This document shows positions 44,848-54,410 of a stretch of DNA of 64,000 nucleotides, piece after piece. Below the pieces are notes generated by a model. It saw only the letters and a list, made by a program, of their open reading frames with translations. It searched no databases and was not told where the DNA came from. Positions within the stretch are counted from its first letter, which is position 1, and each line of letters opens with the position of its first letter. Made by a program: the position numbers and the translations under genes. Origin of the DNA: Chryseobacterium cucumeris (GTDB taxonomy: Bacteria; Bacteroidota; Bacteroidia; Flavobacteriales; Weeksellaceae); the NCBI RefSeq assembly GCF_001593385.1, contig NZ_LUVZ01000034.1, positions 1 to 64,000 of the forward strand. The letters are read 5' to 3'.

Positions 44848-47037
44848 TTGAAAGACCTGCTTCTTATTACTCCGCCGTTTACCCAACTTAATACTCCTTA
44901 TCCTGCAACAGCTTATATAAAAGGGTTTTTAAATACCAAGAATATTTCAAGCTATCAGGTAGATTTGGGGATTGATGTTATTTTGGAATTATTTTCAAAG
45001 GATGGAATTCAGAAGGTTTTCAGTAAAGAAATTGACCTTCATAGCACCTCTGAAAATTCTCAGAGAATCTATGCCTTAAGAGAAGAATATTTAAAAACAA
45101 TAGATCAGGTCATTACTTTTTTACAGGATAAAACTCCTACATTAGCAAGACAGATCTGTAGCATGAACTTTCTTCCCGAAGCTTCCCGTTTCAACCAGCT
45201 GGATGATATGGAATTTGCTTTTGGAAATATGGGACTTCAGGATAAGGCCAAACATCTGGCAACTCTATACCTGGAAGATATTTCCGACTATATTGTGGAA
45301 AATATCGATTCCGATTTTGGTTTCAGCAGATATGCAGAACGCCTTGGAAAAAGTGCCAATTCTTTTGATGAATTATATTCGAAATTATCTGGTGAACCTA
45401 CATTTATCGATGAGTTTACTTTAAAAATTCTTAAGGAAAAAATTGAAACTGTTCAGCCAAAGCTTGTTTGTTTTTCCATTCCGTTTCCTGGTAATTTGTA
45501 TTCAGCATTCAAATGTGCCCAATGGATCAAAAAGCATTATCCTCACATTAAAATTGCTATGGGAGGAGGATTTCCCAATACGGAATTAAGAGAAGTCAAA
45601 GATCAGAGAGTATTCGAATTTTTTGATTTTATTACTTTAGATGATGGTGAACTTCCTCTAGAACTGCTTTACCAGAATTTAGAAGTTGCACCTGAAGAAG
45701 GCGAGTTTAAAAGAACTTTTCTTCTCAAAAATAAAGAAGTTGTCTATAAAAACAATTCTAAAAGGCATGACTTCAAACAGTCTGAAATAGGAACTCCTGA
45801 TTATACAGATTTAAAACTTGATCAGTATATTTCCGTTATCGAAATTGCCAATCCGATGCACAGTTTATGGAGCGACGGAAGGTGGAATAAACTGACCATG
45901 GCCCATGGATGCTATTGGGGGAAATGCACGTTTTGTGATATTTCATTAGATTACATCAAGATCTACGAACCTATTTCTGCTAAAATTCTGGTAGACCGGA
46001 TTGAAGAATTAATCAAAACAACCGGTGAGACAGGATTCCATTTTGTGGATGAAGCCGCACCGCCTGCCTTAATGAGAGAAGTAGCTCTGGAAATTCTCAG
46101 AAGAAATCTGGTAGTTACCTGGTGGACGAATATACGTTTTGAAAAAAGCTTTACCCGGGATCTCTGCTATCTTCTGAAACTTTCAGGATGTGTTGCAGTT
46201 TCCGGAGGTCTGGAAGTGGCCAGTGACCGATTGCTGAAGTTAATAGATAAAGGAGTTTCTGTAGACCAGGTAGCGAATGTAACAAGAAACTTTACCGAAG
46301 CAGGAATTATGGTTCATGCATATCTGATGTATGGCTATCCTACCCAAACAGTTCAGGAAACGGTAGATTCTCTGGAAATGATTCGGCAGATGTTTGAGAT
46401 GGGAATTCTTCAAAGTGGATTCTGGCATCAGTTTGCAATGACTGCTCACTCACCCGTTGGAATGAGCCCGGAAGATTTTGGAGTAGTTCCGGTAAAACAG
46501 GAAATTTTGTTTGCTAATAATGATATTGACTTTAAAGATAAAACCGGAATCGATCACAATAAGTTCAGCTTCGGATTAAAAAAGTCTCTGTTCAATTATA
46601 TGCATGGAGTCAATTTCGAACTGCCGCTTCAGGATTGGTTTGATTTTAAAATTCCAAGGACTACCATTCACCCGGATTATATTCATGACTGTCTTTTGGA
46701 AGATGGGCAGTTCAGTCTGAAAGCAAATTCAAAAGTTGTCTTTTTGACCAAAAATGTAATCGCTGAGAATCGCGTAAAAAATAAAAAGAAATATTCTGGT
46801 ACGTATACGCTTCTTACATTCCACTTAAAAACCAATATTGTGAAGGTTGAACTGGAACAGGAAAAAGCAAAATGGCTGATGAATGTATTGGAAGAGAATG
46901 CTATTGAAAATTCTAAAAAACCTACAATTCAACAACTTAAAAATCAATTTGAAGAAAATTTTGATGATTTTGAGTTATTCTGGTTCTCAAAACCGATACA
47001 ACAATTGAAGGAAAATGGGGTGATTTTAAGTTTATAA
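44848..47037 (+). CDS. B12-binding-type radical SAM protein
   Basis: The 729-aa protein starts at TTG (residues MKDLLLITPPFTQLNTPYPA), since any later ATG would cut the Rossmann-like opening. The N-terminal ~330 residues include a cobalamin-binding-like region (KLVCFSIPFPGNLYSAFKCA, IKIAMGGGFPNTELRE, FITLDDGELPLELL). The radical SAM domain begins with MAHGCYWGKCTFCDI: cluster cysteines C355, C360 and C363, spaced C-x4-C-x2-C instead of C-x3-C-x2-C. The barrel continues with GFHFVDEAAPP, VTWWTNIRFE, SGGLEVASDRLLKLIDKG and AYLMYGYPTQT. A C-terminal domain of about 150 residues follows. Substrate unknown; no precursor peptide gene or obvious partner is adjacent. Confidence 0.85.
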   Translation: MKDLLLITPPFTQLNTPYPATAYIKGFLNTKNISSYQVDLGIDVILELFSKDGIQKVFSKEIDLHSTSENSQRIYALREEYLKTIDQVITFLQDKTPTLARQICSMNFLPEASRFNQLDDMEFAFGNMGLQDKAKHLATLYLEDISDYIVENIDSDFGFSRYAERLGKSANSFDELYSKLSGEPTFIDEFTLKILKEKIETVQPKLVCFSIPFPGNLYSAFKCAQWIKKHYPHIKIAMGGGFPNTELREVKDQRVFEFFDFITLDDGELPLELLYQNLEVAPEEGEFKRTFLLKNKEVVYKNNSKRHDFKQSEIGTPDYTDLKLDQYISVIEIANPMHSLWSDGRWNKLTMAHGCYWGKCTFCDISLDYIKIYEPISAKILVDRIEELIKTTGETGFHFVDEAAPPALMREVALEILRRNLVVTWWTNIRFEKSFTRDLCYLLKLSGCVAVSGGLEVASDRLLKLIDKGVSVDQVANVTRNFTEAGIMVHAYLMYGYPTQTVQETVDSLEMIRQMFEMGILQSGFWHQFAMTAHSPVGMSPEDFGVVPVKQEILFANNDIDFKDKTGIDHNKFSFGLKKSLFNYMHGVNFELPLQDWFDFKIPRTTIHPDYIHDCLLEDGQFSLKANSKVVFLTKNVIAENRVKNKKKYSGTYTLLTFHLKTNIVKVELEQEKAKWLMNVLEENAIENSKKPTIQQLKNQFEENFDDFELFWFSKPIQQLKENGVILSL

Positions 47038-47330
47038 AAATTTCCACTTTTTTGTCAGGGATTTTTTAAAAAGACACAATTTTCTATGAATTGTTAATTT
47101 TCTATATGAATAAAACCTTTTTCTATTGAATGATCATCTCTCGCTGATTTGGATTTGAGAGGATAAGACATTCCATTTTCACATTAAGAAGAGATTAATC
47201 CAAATTTCTAGCTGCCATAAATAAACCGGCAAAATATTCCCCTCCTCCGGAGGGGTGGCAAAACATTCAAAGAATTTTTGACGGGTGGTTTAGAGTTTTG
47301 GCTAAAGCCGCATGAATTTGATCCATAATA
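47038..47330. other. Spacer after the radical SAM gene
   Basis: No gene is seen. A GC-rich palindrome CCTCCGGAGG at 47244-47253 sits in a CCCC...GGGG context, next to sequence resembling dispersed intergenic repeats of Chryseobacterium (GGGTGGC...GACGGGTGGTTT). It may serve as a weak terminator for the plus-strand gene. Confidence 0.45.
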
Positions 47331-47352
47331 AAAAAACGGGCTAAAGTCCGTT
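47331..47352 (-). terminator. Terminator of the secreted-protein gene at 47377
   Basis: On the minus strand AACGGA and CCCGTT pair around CTTTAG (one G-T pair) and are followed by seven Ts, 25 bases past the stop. Confidence 0.6.
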
Positions 47353-47376
47353 CCTATTGATAAAATCTGTATTACA

Positions 47377-48195
47377 TTAATTAGGGGTCTCTTTTGAAAC
47401 AGTACCTACGTTTACTTTTTCCTGTATTTTGATAAAATTGGGATCCATAATTGCCATGCGCTCAGCCAGTGCTTTATAGGTCGGAAATTTCAGGATCGAA
47501 GCCCTTCCGGACATTTCTCTATAGATTGTAAAAGACTTTCCTCCCGCTGTTTTCAGCTGTTTTGTTGTGGTGATATACCTTCCGATAAGTTTACTTTTAG
47601 CATCATAAATTTCAATATCAATAGGTGTTTTGTCCATAATGGTATCTTCCGAACCAAAACTTACCGGCAGATTGGTAAAATACCCCACCGGAACGCCATT
47701 ACTAAGGATCTCTCCCACTTTATTGACCTCAATATTCATCTTGTCTATTTTCTTTCTGATCGTATAAGCATCTTTTGTTTTAGCGTCCAGCTTCCTTTTC
47801 GGGACATTTGAAAAAAGCTCATCAAGATTTTTAACATTGATCCCTTTATTATCAATAATTTTAAGATCTTTAACTGAAGTAAAGACTGCAGATTTTTCTT
47901 CTCCGGAAAATGCAGAAGGTGACGAGTAATCAATTTCGATGGTTTTGTCCCTGTTATATACTCTGTTGACAATGATATAACTATCGCGAACAGAATCCAC
48001 GATGCTTTTATCAATGAATTTAATCGTATACATCGGGGTCTCTTTAAGATCCATAAACGTATATTCGCTGGATTTGTTGGAGAGCTTAGCTACCGGAATA
48101 CCGTCAAGATTAATAATTCCTCTTTTGGTTTTGATATTCTGGGCATGGAGGAAAATACCCAGAACTGTAAATAATATGATTATGCCTCTCTTCAT
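47377..48195 (-). CDS. Secreted protein of unknown function
   Basis: The 272-aa protein has a signal peptide (MKRGIIILFTVLGIFLHAQ). Its mature part appears to contain two similar beta-rich repeats that begin KTKRGIINLDGIPVAKLSNK (about 22-41) and NKVGEILSNGVPVGYFTNLP (about 155-174). Each has a G-x-I/V-P-V-A/G-x-x-x-x-L/P theme and a later strand of the form T-I-x-x-x-D-x-x-x-x-x-x-Y. No named family is recognised and there is no T9SS tail. It is monocistronic, between its own terminator and the atpC terminator region. Confidence 0.68.
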   Translation of the reverse strand: MKRGIIILFTVLGIFLHAQNIKTKRGIINLDGIPVAKLSNKSSEYTFMDLKETPMYTIKFIDKSIVDSVRDSYIIVNRVYNRDKTIEIDYSSPSAFSGEEKSAVFTSVKDLKIIDNKGINVKNLDELFSNVPKRKLDAKTKDAYTIRKKIDKMNIEVNKVGEILSNGVPVGYFTNLPVSFGSEDTIMDKTPIDIEIYDAKSKLIGRYITTTKQLKTAGGKSFTIYREMSGRASILKFPTYKALAERMAIMDPNFIKIQEKVNVGTVSKETPN

Positions 48196-48213
48196 ACAAT
48201 CAGACTTTTACAA

Positions 48214-48244
48214 ATAAAAAAAGTGTAACACAAAGTTACACTTT
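48214..48244 (-). terminator. Terminator of atpDC
   Basis: A perfect 10-bp stem AAAGTGTAAC/GTTACACTTT with loop ACAAA has seven Ts following on the minus strand, 30 bases past the atpC stop. Confidence 0.85.
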
Positions 48245-48273
48245 CTTGAAAATATATTTAGCTTTTCATTTAA

Positions 48274-48555
48274 TTATTCACAAAGGATAATTCCTTTATT
48301 ATGATTAAATTCTACAACACCGCTTTTGATAGCATAAGCAAAAACAGAGTCTTTTCCGGCTTCTTTAGTGAAATTTTTAGCATAAGCCTCATCAATAGAG
48401 TTAGCAAAAAGCTTTACATCACCTCCGATTAAAGAAGAAACAATTCCTGCGTGGTTTTTCATGATGTGAAATTCACCATTTTTTCCAGGCAACAATACTG
48501 AGTCTACTTCTCCTTCAAAAACTACGTATTCTGGTGTTAAAATTTTTATATTCAT
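48274..48555 (-). CDS. atpC: ATP synthase F1 epsilon subunit
   Basis: The 93-aa protein is the N-terminal beta-sandwich of F1 epsilon only: MNIKILTPEYVVFEGEVDSV, then LLPGKNGEFHIMKNHAGIVS, the signature loop in which the subunit contacts gamma and the c-ring. The C-terminal helical hairpin that inhibits ATP hydrolysis in E. coli (about 45 residues) is absent, as is usual for this phylum. It follows atpD by 88 bases, a gap that holds a heptanucleotide repeat. The remaining F0F1 genes are not in the window. Confidence 0.93.
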   Translation of the reverse strand: MNIKILTPEYVVFEGEVDSVLLPGKNGEFHIMKNHAGIVSSLIGGDVKLFANSIDEAYAKNFTKEAGKDSVFAYAIKSGVVEFNHNKGIILCE

Positions 48556-48571
48556 TTTAATTTAGATTTGA

Positions 48572-48595
48572 AGATTTCAGATTTCAGATTTCAGA
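48572..48595 (+). repeat. Heptanucleotide repeat AGATTTC, 3.4 copies
   Basis: Three perfect AGATTTC copies plus AGA fill part of the 88-base gap between atpD and atpC. They would be transcribed inside the operon message. Confidence 0.85.
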
Positions 48596-48643
48596 CAACC
48601 TTAAAGTCTCATGTCTGGTATCTGTAATCTTTATGTCTAATTA

Positions 48644-50202
<1,559 letters not shown>

Positions 50203-50413
50203 TTGGTAAAAAAAAGATTTTTATCATGCTTTTGAAGAGATGGATGAGTTTGTCATTTACTATGTAAAATTCAATATTTATCATTATATTTAACAGCAAA
50301 TTGGCAATTCACTAAATTGTTATTATTATAGTATTATATAATGTAGGACTTTTTTCAAAATTTTTCATTTTCAAATTTTCAGATTCCCTCCGTTACATTA
50401 AAAATAAAGGTTT

Positions 50414-50421
50414 TATATTTG
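50414..50421 (+). promoter_or_regulatory. -7 box of ribF, supports the TTG start
   Basis: TATATTTG, followed by C, ends 20 bases before the TTG start at 50441. There is no ATG between the box and the TTG. Confidence 0.5.
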
Positions 50422-50440
50422 CAATCAAAATTTTTCCGTT

Positions 50441-51361
50441 TTGAAAGTTTTCAAGAATTTTACAGATTACTCCTCACAGAAGCCTTTAGCATTGTCTTTA
50501 GGAATGTTTGACGGGGTACATCTAGGGCACAAGAGTATTATCGATGAGCTGACTAAAATAGGTACAGAAAATAATCTGGAAACAGCAATTCTTACGTTCT
50601 GGCCTCATCCAAGATTTGTTTTTAATCCTAATGAAGATTTAAAGCTTCTCAATACACTGGAAGAAAAGAAACAGCTGGTTGAAAAATATGGCATTGATAA
50701 TTTGTTCCTGAAAGAATTTGATGAAGAATTCAGAAATCTGACCGGAGAAGAGTTTGTACGTCAGATTTTAATTGACAAACTTAATGTAAAGTACCTTATT
50801 ATAGGATACGATCATTCCTTCGGAAAAAATAAAAGCGGAAATTTTGAGCTTCTCCAGAAATTATCAAAAGAACTTGATTTTGAGGTAGAACAAATGGAAG
50901 CAATTAATATTCATGAAAATAATATCAGTTCCACTAAAGTACGTAATGCTCTATTAACAGGTAATGTTAAGGAAGCTAACGAAATGCTGGGATACTCCTA
51001 CTCTGTTTCCGGAACTGTAGTTCATGGGAAAAAGATTGGAAGAACCATCGGATATCCCACAGCAAATATTGATACGGAATCAATCAAGTTGTTACCTAAA
51101 AAAGGAGCTTATATTGTGGAAGTATTCGTAAAGGGTAATCAGTACAAAGGAATGCTGAGTATCGGAACCAATCCGACGGTAAATGGAGAAAAACTAACTG
51201 TGGAAGTTTATATACTTGATTTTGATGATGACATTTATGATGAAAAGATTACGGTAAGTTTCAGGGATTTTCTTCATGATGAAATCAAATTTGAAGGTCT
51301 GGACAAATTGATTGAAAGACTGGATGAGGATAAAAGAATAACAGAAAAATTTGATTTTTAA
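50441..51361 (+). CDS. ribF: Bifunctional riboflavin kinase / FAD synthetase
   Basis: The 306-aa cytoplasmic enzyme turns riboflavin into FMN and then FAD. The N-terminal FAD synthetase domain (about 12-170) has the nucleotidyltransferase motif LGMFDGVHLGHKSIIDEL and ISSTKVRNALLTGNV. The C-terminal flavokinase domain (about 182-304) has GTVVHGKKIGRTIGYPTANI and MLSIGTNPTVNG...VEVYILDFDDDIYDE. Both domains are complete. The start is TTG, chosen because MKVFKNFTDYSSQKPLALSL is the family's full N-terminus and the promoter box lies just ahead. No FMN riboswitch is seen upstream. Confidence 0.94.
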   Translation: MKVFKNFTDYSSQKPLALSLGMFDGVHLGHKSIIDELTKIGTENNLETAILTFWPHPRFVFNPNEDLKLLNTLEEKKQLVEKYGIDNLFLKEFDEEFRNLTGEEFVRQILIDKLNVKYLIIGYDHSFGKNKSGNFELLQKLSKELDFEVEQMEAINIHENNISSTKVRNALLTGNVKEANEMLGYSYSVSGTVVHGKKIGRTIGYPTANIDTESIKLLPKKGAYIVEVFVKGNQYKGMLSIGTNPTVNGEKLTVEVYILDFDDDIYDEKITVSFRDFLHDEIKFEGLDKLIERLDEDKRITEKFDF

Positions 51362-51370
51362 ATATAGAGA

Positions 51371-51398
51371 AAGGCTATTCGGTGGGAATAGCCTTTTT
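51371..51398 (+). terminator. Terminator of ribF
   Basis: A perfect 10-bp stem AAGGCTATTC/GAATAGCCTT with loop GGTGG is followed by a T run, 9 bases past the stop. It faces the convergent lipoprotein gene. Confidence 0.85.
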
Positions 51399-51400
51399 GT

Positions 51401-51892
51401 TTATTTTAATACTTTTAAGTAGATTTTCTGGGTTTCATTATTCAGTTTCACATTCGGGAACTGTTTGTCGTAATCAATAAAAATATCTCCTTTTTGATCT
51501 GCTTTTCCGTTTCCATCAGAATCCCAGCTTATGGTTACATAATATTTTGCAGGACCGGCAGGTTTTGGATTGATCTTGCTTCCGGCATCTTCAGGTATTG
51601 GCAGATTGATGGTGAAGGGTATTGATTTCTGTTCATATTCCTGTTCTGTAATTAAAGTAGCAGGAGCATCAGCCAGTCTTTCGTCCATTCCATATAAACT
51701 CACTTTGAGCCGTGCATTTTTAATGGTAAATGCATCTGTTCCTGAAAATTCTAATTTAAGAGTTTCGGGATATTTTTCAGAGGCTGATACAGCAGAAGTG
51801 TTTTTTTCTGTAGTGTTCTTATTTACCGGCTTGGTGCAGCCTGACAGTATCAATGTTCCGGCTGCTGCGAATAATAAAAGGTGATTTCTCAT
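51401..51892 (-). CDS. Lipoprotein of unknown function
   Basis: The 163-aa protein has a lipoprotein signal with lipobox LILSGC (Cys19). A Lys/Asn/Thr/Ser linker follows, then a compact beta-rich domain (about 45-163) with ETLKLEFSGTDAFTIKNARL, KSIPFTINLPIPEDAGSKIN and AKYYVTISWDSDGNGKADQKGDIFID. This suggests an immunoglobulin-like or YbaY-like fold. DSDGNGKADQKGD resembles a Ca-binding Asp-rich loop. The family cannot be named with confidence. It is convergent with ribF. Confidence 0.72.
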   Translation of the reverse strand: MRNHLLLFAAAGTLILSGCTKPVNKNTTEKNTSAVSASEKYPETLKLEFSGTDAFTIKNARLKVSLYGMDERLADAPATLITEQEYEQKSIPFTINLPIPEDAGSKINPKPAGPAKYYVTISWDSDGNGKADQKGDIFIDYDKQFPNVKLNNETQKIYLKVLK

Positions 51893-51974
51893 TTGTTATT
51901 TATTTTATTAATGTCAAATATATTATTTCACCAGTAATAGATAACAAATCCCGTACCTCAATTTATTTGATTTA

Positions 51975-52328
51975 CTATAATGAATTGACTTCATTCTGTG
52001 CTTTTTTAGTCAGGGATTTGAAAACCAGCTCGTAGGATTGATCAATGAGTTTAAAGATCAGATCTCTTTTCAATCCATCTACTGCTACGGAATTCCAGTG
52101 GGTTTTGTTCATATGATAAGCACCTGTGATCTGCGGATATTGCTCACGAAGCTCTGCGCTCCATTCAGGATCTGTTTTTACATTAATGGCCAACGGCTGT
52201 CTCTCAAGCCCCATTAGTAAAAACATTTTGGTGTCTACTTTCATCACGAGAGTTTCGTTATCAAACGGAAAGCTTTCTGTAACTCCTTTTTTGGCCAGGC
52301 AGTAATCTAAAATATCGTTGGCATCCAT
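51975..52328 (-). CDS. MmcQ/YjbR family protein
   Basis: This 117-aa protein is placed from the ATG at 52328 (MDANDILDYCLAKKGVTESFPFD). A TTG two codons earlier is possible. It matches the small MmcQ/YjbR double-wing fold: SFPFDNETLVMKVDTKMFLL, LERQPLAINVKTDPEWSAEL, then QITGAYHMNKTHWNSVAVDG, the family's G-Y-H-M-N-K-x-H-W signature. These proteins are described as having a DNA-binding-like CyaY fold, but their biological function is unknown. It is a single gene. Confidence 0.88.
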   Translation of the reverse strand: MDANDILDYCLAKKGVTESFPFDNETLVMKVDTKMFLLMGLERQPLAINVKTDPEWSAELREQYPQITGAYHMNKTHWNSVAVDGLKRDLIFKLIDQSYELVFKSLTKKAQNEVNSL

Positions 52329-52443
52329 GTTCAATATAAGTAATAAGTGATAAGTAATAGGTAATGATCAAATTAATTCTTTAATCTTTAATTCAAATTT
52401 AGTAAATTTAAGAAAGAAATAATCTTACAAAACCGCAATTATT

Positions 52444-53100
52444 ATGAAAGCTCTTGTAATAGGTGCTACAGGTGCCACAGGAAAAGATCTTGTCAATCAG
52501 TTATTGAATGACAAAGAGTTTGATGAAGTGGATATTTTCGTTAGAAAACCTGTTGATATTCAGAATAATAAGCTGAAAGTTCATGTGGTGAATTTTGAAA
52601 AACCGGAGGAATGGAAAGAGATGGTGAAGGGAGATGTGGCGTTTTCATGTCTGGGAACTACTTTAAAAGATGCCGGAAGTAAAGAAGCCCAGAAGAAAGT
52701 AGACTTTGATTATCAGTATGAATTTGCGAAAGCTGCAAAAGAGAATGAAGTGGAAGATTATATTCTGGTATCGGCTTACGGAGCGAACCCACAGTCTAAA
52801 ATTTTCTATTCTAAAATGAAGGGGGAACTGGAAGAAGCTGTAAAACAACTGCATTTCAATAAGATCACTATTTTTAAACCGGGAATGCTTGAACGCAAAG
52901 ATTCTGAAAGAACCGGAGAAGTATTGGGAAGCCGCATCATTAAATTTGCGAATAAACTTGGGTTGTTAGAAAGTCAAAAACCTCTGCCAACAGATATTTT
53001 AGCAAAGGCAATGATCAATTCTTCAAAAATAAAAAGTAATGGCTACTCCAGTATCAAACTGGGGAATATTTTCTGTTTTGCAGAGAAGACTAATGAATGA
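52444..53100 (+). CDS. Atypical short-chain dehydrogenase-like NAD(P)-binding protein
   Basis: The 218-aa Rossmann-fold protein has the glycine-rich GATGATGKDL (8-17), followed by DIFVRKP (basic residue at the end of beta2, which favours NADP). It continues with VAFSCLGTTLKDAGSKEAQK, VEDYILVSAYGANPQSKIFY (with a Y-x-x-x-K arrangement at Y..SKMKGE) and the C-terminal ITIFKPGMLERKDSERTGE. This is the layout of the NAD(P)H-binding atypical SDR group related to human HTATIP2. It may be an oxidoreductase or only a redox-sensing binder; the substrate is unknown. Confidence 0.8.
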   Translation: MKALVIGATGATGKDLVNQLLNDKEFDEVDIFVRKPVDIQNNKLKVHVVNFEKPEEWKEMVKGDVAFSCLGTTLKDAGSKEAQKKVDFDYQYEFAKAAKENEVEDYILVSAYGANPQSKIFYSKMKGELEEAVKQLHFNKITIFKPGMLERKDSERTGEVLGSRIIKFANKLGLLESQKPLPTDILAKAMINSSKIKSNGYSSIKLGNIFCFAEKTNE

Positions 53101-53210
53101 TTGATTGAAATACGGGGTTCGGGATGCGAAGGTGATTGGGTTCGGGTTAAAGATGAAGTTCTCATTATTAATTCCCTAACCCCTAAATGCTTCTACCTTT
53201 TATCTATTCC

Positions 53211-53726
53211 CTATTTTGTGGTTTTGCTGCCCATTTTCTGTCCTAATTTTTCATATTCAATGTCATTAGGCTCCCAAAGCTCTATTTTATTGCCTTCAAT
53301 ATCCATAATGTGGACAAATTTTCCATATTCATAAGTCTCAATCTTATCTACAACGGTTACATTTTCCTTCTTTAGTTGTTCCACCAGTTTTTCAAGATTA
53401 TCAACTCTGTAATTGATCATGAAATCTTTCTCGGACGGCAGGAAATACTTCGTTTTTTCACCGAAAGGACTCCACTGGCTGAATCCTTTTTTAGAGTTAT
53501 CAGCGCCTTGAAACCACTCAAATACAGCTCCATATTCATTGGTACTAAGCCCTAGATGATTTTCATACCATTCTCTCATTTTCTTAGTGTCCTTACATTT
53601 AAAAAAGATTCCACCAATACCGGTAACTCTTTTCATCTCATTGGGTTTGTTTTCTGTAACAGCTTTAAAAGCGAAGCCTAACATAAAAGAAGCCAGGATA
53701 CAAAGGGTAAAAATTACTTTTTTCAT
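53211..53726 (-). CDS. VOC-superfamily (glyoxalase-like) secreted protein
   Basis: The 171-aa protein is started at ATG 53726 because MKKVIFTLCILASFMLGFAF is a signal or anchor segment. The 17 extra codons upstream would overlap the terminator of the preceding gene. The mature part is one VOC unit of two beta-alpha-beta-beta-beta modules: RVTGIGGIFFKCKDTKKMRE and WYENHLGLSTNEYGAVFEW, then DFMINYRVDNLEKLVEQLKK and GKFVHIMDIEGNKIELWEP. The final Glu (KIELW) is the usual metal-ligand position. An exported VOC protein is a little unusual. Substrate unknown. Confidence 0.82.
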   Translation of the reverse strand: MKKVIFTLCILASFMLGFAFKAVTENKPNEMKRVTGIGGIFFKCKDTKKMREWYENHLGLSTNEYGAVFEWFQGADNSKKGFSQWSPFGEKTKYFLPSEKDFMINYRVDNLEKLVEQLKKENVTVVDKIETYEYGKFVHIMDIEGNKIELWEPNDIEYEKLGQKMGSKTTK

Positions 53727-53749
53727 AGGAAACGGTTTATTAGTTAAAA

Positions 53750-53779
53750 ATAAAAAAAGCGGATGTAAAACACCCACTT
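53750..53779 (-). terminator. Terminator of the glutathione peroxidase gene
   Basis: On the minus strand AAGTGGGTG pairs with CATCCGCTT (two G-T pairs, loop TTTTA), followed by seven Ts. It lies 21 bases past the stop and just upstream of the chosen VOC start. Confidence 0.7.
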
Positions 53780-53800
53780 GTAAAAATATAGTTTTTATCT

Positions 53801-54376
53801 TTATTTCAGATACTTTGTAATAGCCACATCCGTGGGATTTGTAGTGCTTACAAAGGTGTCAATCAATTTTCCGTTTTCATCTACAAGAAATTTCGTGAAA
53901 TTCCAAAGGATGCTTGTATTCTTTACTCCGTTAAGTTCCTTCTCTGTTAAAAATTTAAAGATAGGTGCTGTATCATCGCCTTTTACAGAAACTTTAGCAG
54001 CCATTGGGAATGTTACTCCGTAATTTTTCTGGCAGAAAGCCCCAATCTCAGTATTAGTTCCAGGTTCCTGTCCTCCAAAATTATTAGCAGGAAATCCTAT
54101 CACTACCAATTTATCTTTATATTGTTCATATACCTTTTCAAGATCTGCGTACTGTGGAGTAAATCCACATTCTGAAGCCGTATTGACAATCAGGATTTTT
54201 TTTCCTTTAAAATCTGCAAAATTGATTTCTTTGCCATCAAGACCTTCTACTTTGAAGTCATATATTGTTTTTCCCATAAGTTCTGTGGTTTTAGCTTTAG
54301 AAATTTCACTTTTTTGGTTGGTGCAGCTTTGCAGAAATGCCATGAAAGAAAGCAGCAGTAAGAAAATCTTTTTCAT
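53801..54376 (-). CDS. Lipoprotein-type glutathione peroxidase (thiol peroxidase family)
   Basis: The 191-aa peroxidase has a thioredoxin fold. The N-terminus is a lipoprotein signal with FLQSC (Cys18), so it should be membrane-anchored in the periplasm. Catalytic residues are Cys70 (NTASECGFTPQY), Gln103 (NNFGGQEPG) and Trp158 with Asn159 (SILWNFTKFLVD), and FPANNF is intact. The Cys (not Sec) form generally uses thioredoxin-like donors and removes peroxides. Bacteroidetes commonly carry this exported form. Length after processing (about 173 aa) is that of bacterial BtuE-type enzymes. Confidence 0.93.
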   Translation of the reverse strand: MKKIFLLLLSFMAFLQSCTNQKSEISKAKTTELMGKTIYDFKVEGLDGKEINFADFKGKKILIVNTASECGFTPQYADLEKVYEQYKDKLVVIGFPANNFGGQEPGTNTEIGAFCQKNYGVTFPMAAKVSVKGDDTAPIFKFLTEKELNGVKNTSILWNFTKFLVDENGKLIDTFVSTTNPTDVAITKYLK

Positions 54377-54410
54377 GTCTTATAATTTTATGCAGAGAAC
54401 TGCAATTGAA

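Noticed and set aside
44677..44886. Minus-strand open frame across the 43929 gene end and the radical SAM start
   Set aside because: It overlaps two plus-strand genes and the promoter box; the Lys/Phe-rich translation has no family features.
53727..53777. Longer N-terminus for the VOC protein
   Set aside because: It would translate the terminator of the glutathione peroxidase gene and hide the signal peptide that begins at 53726.
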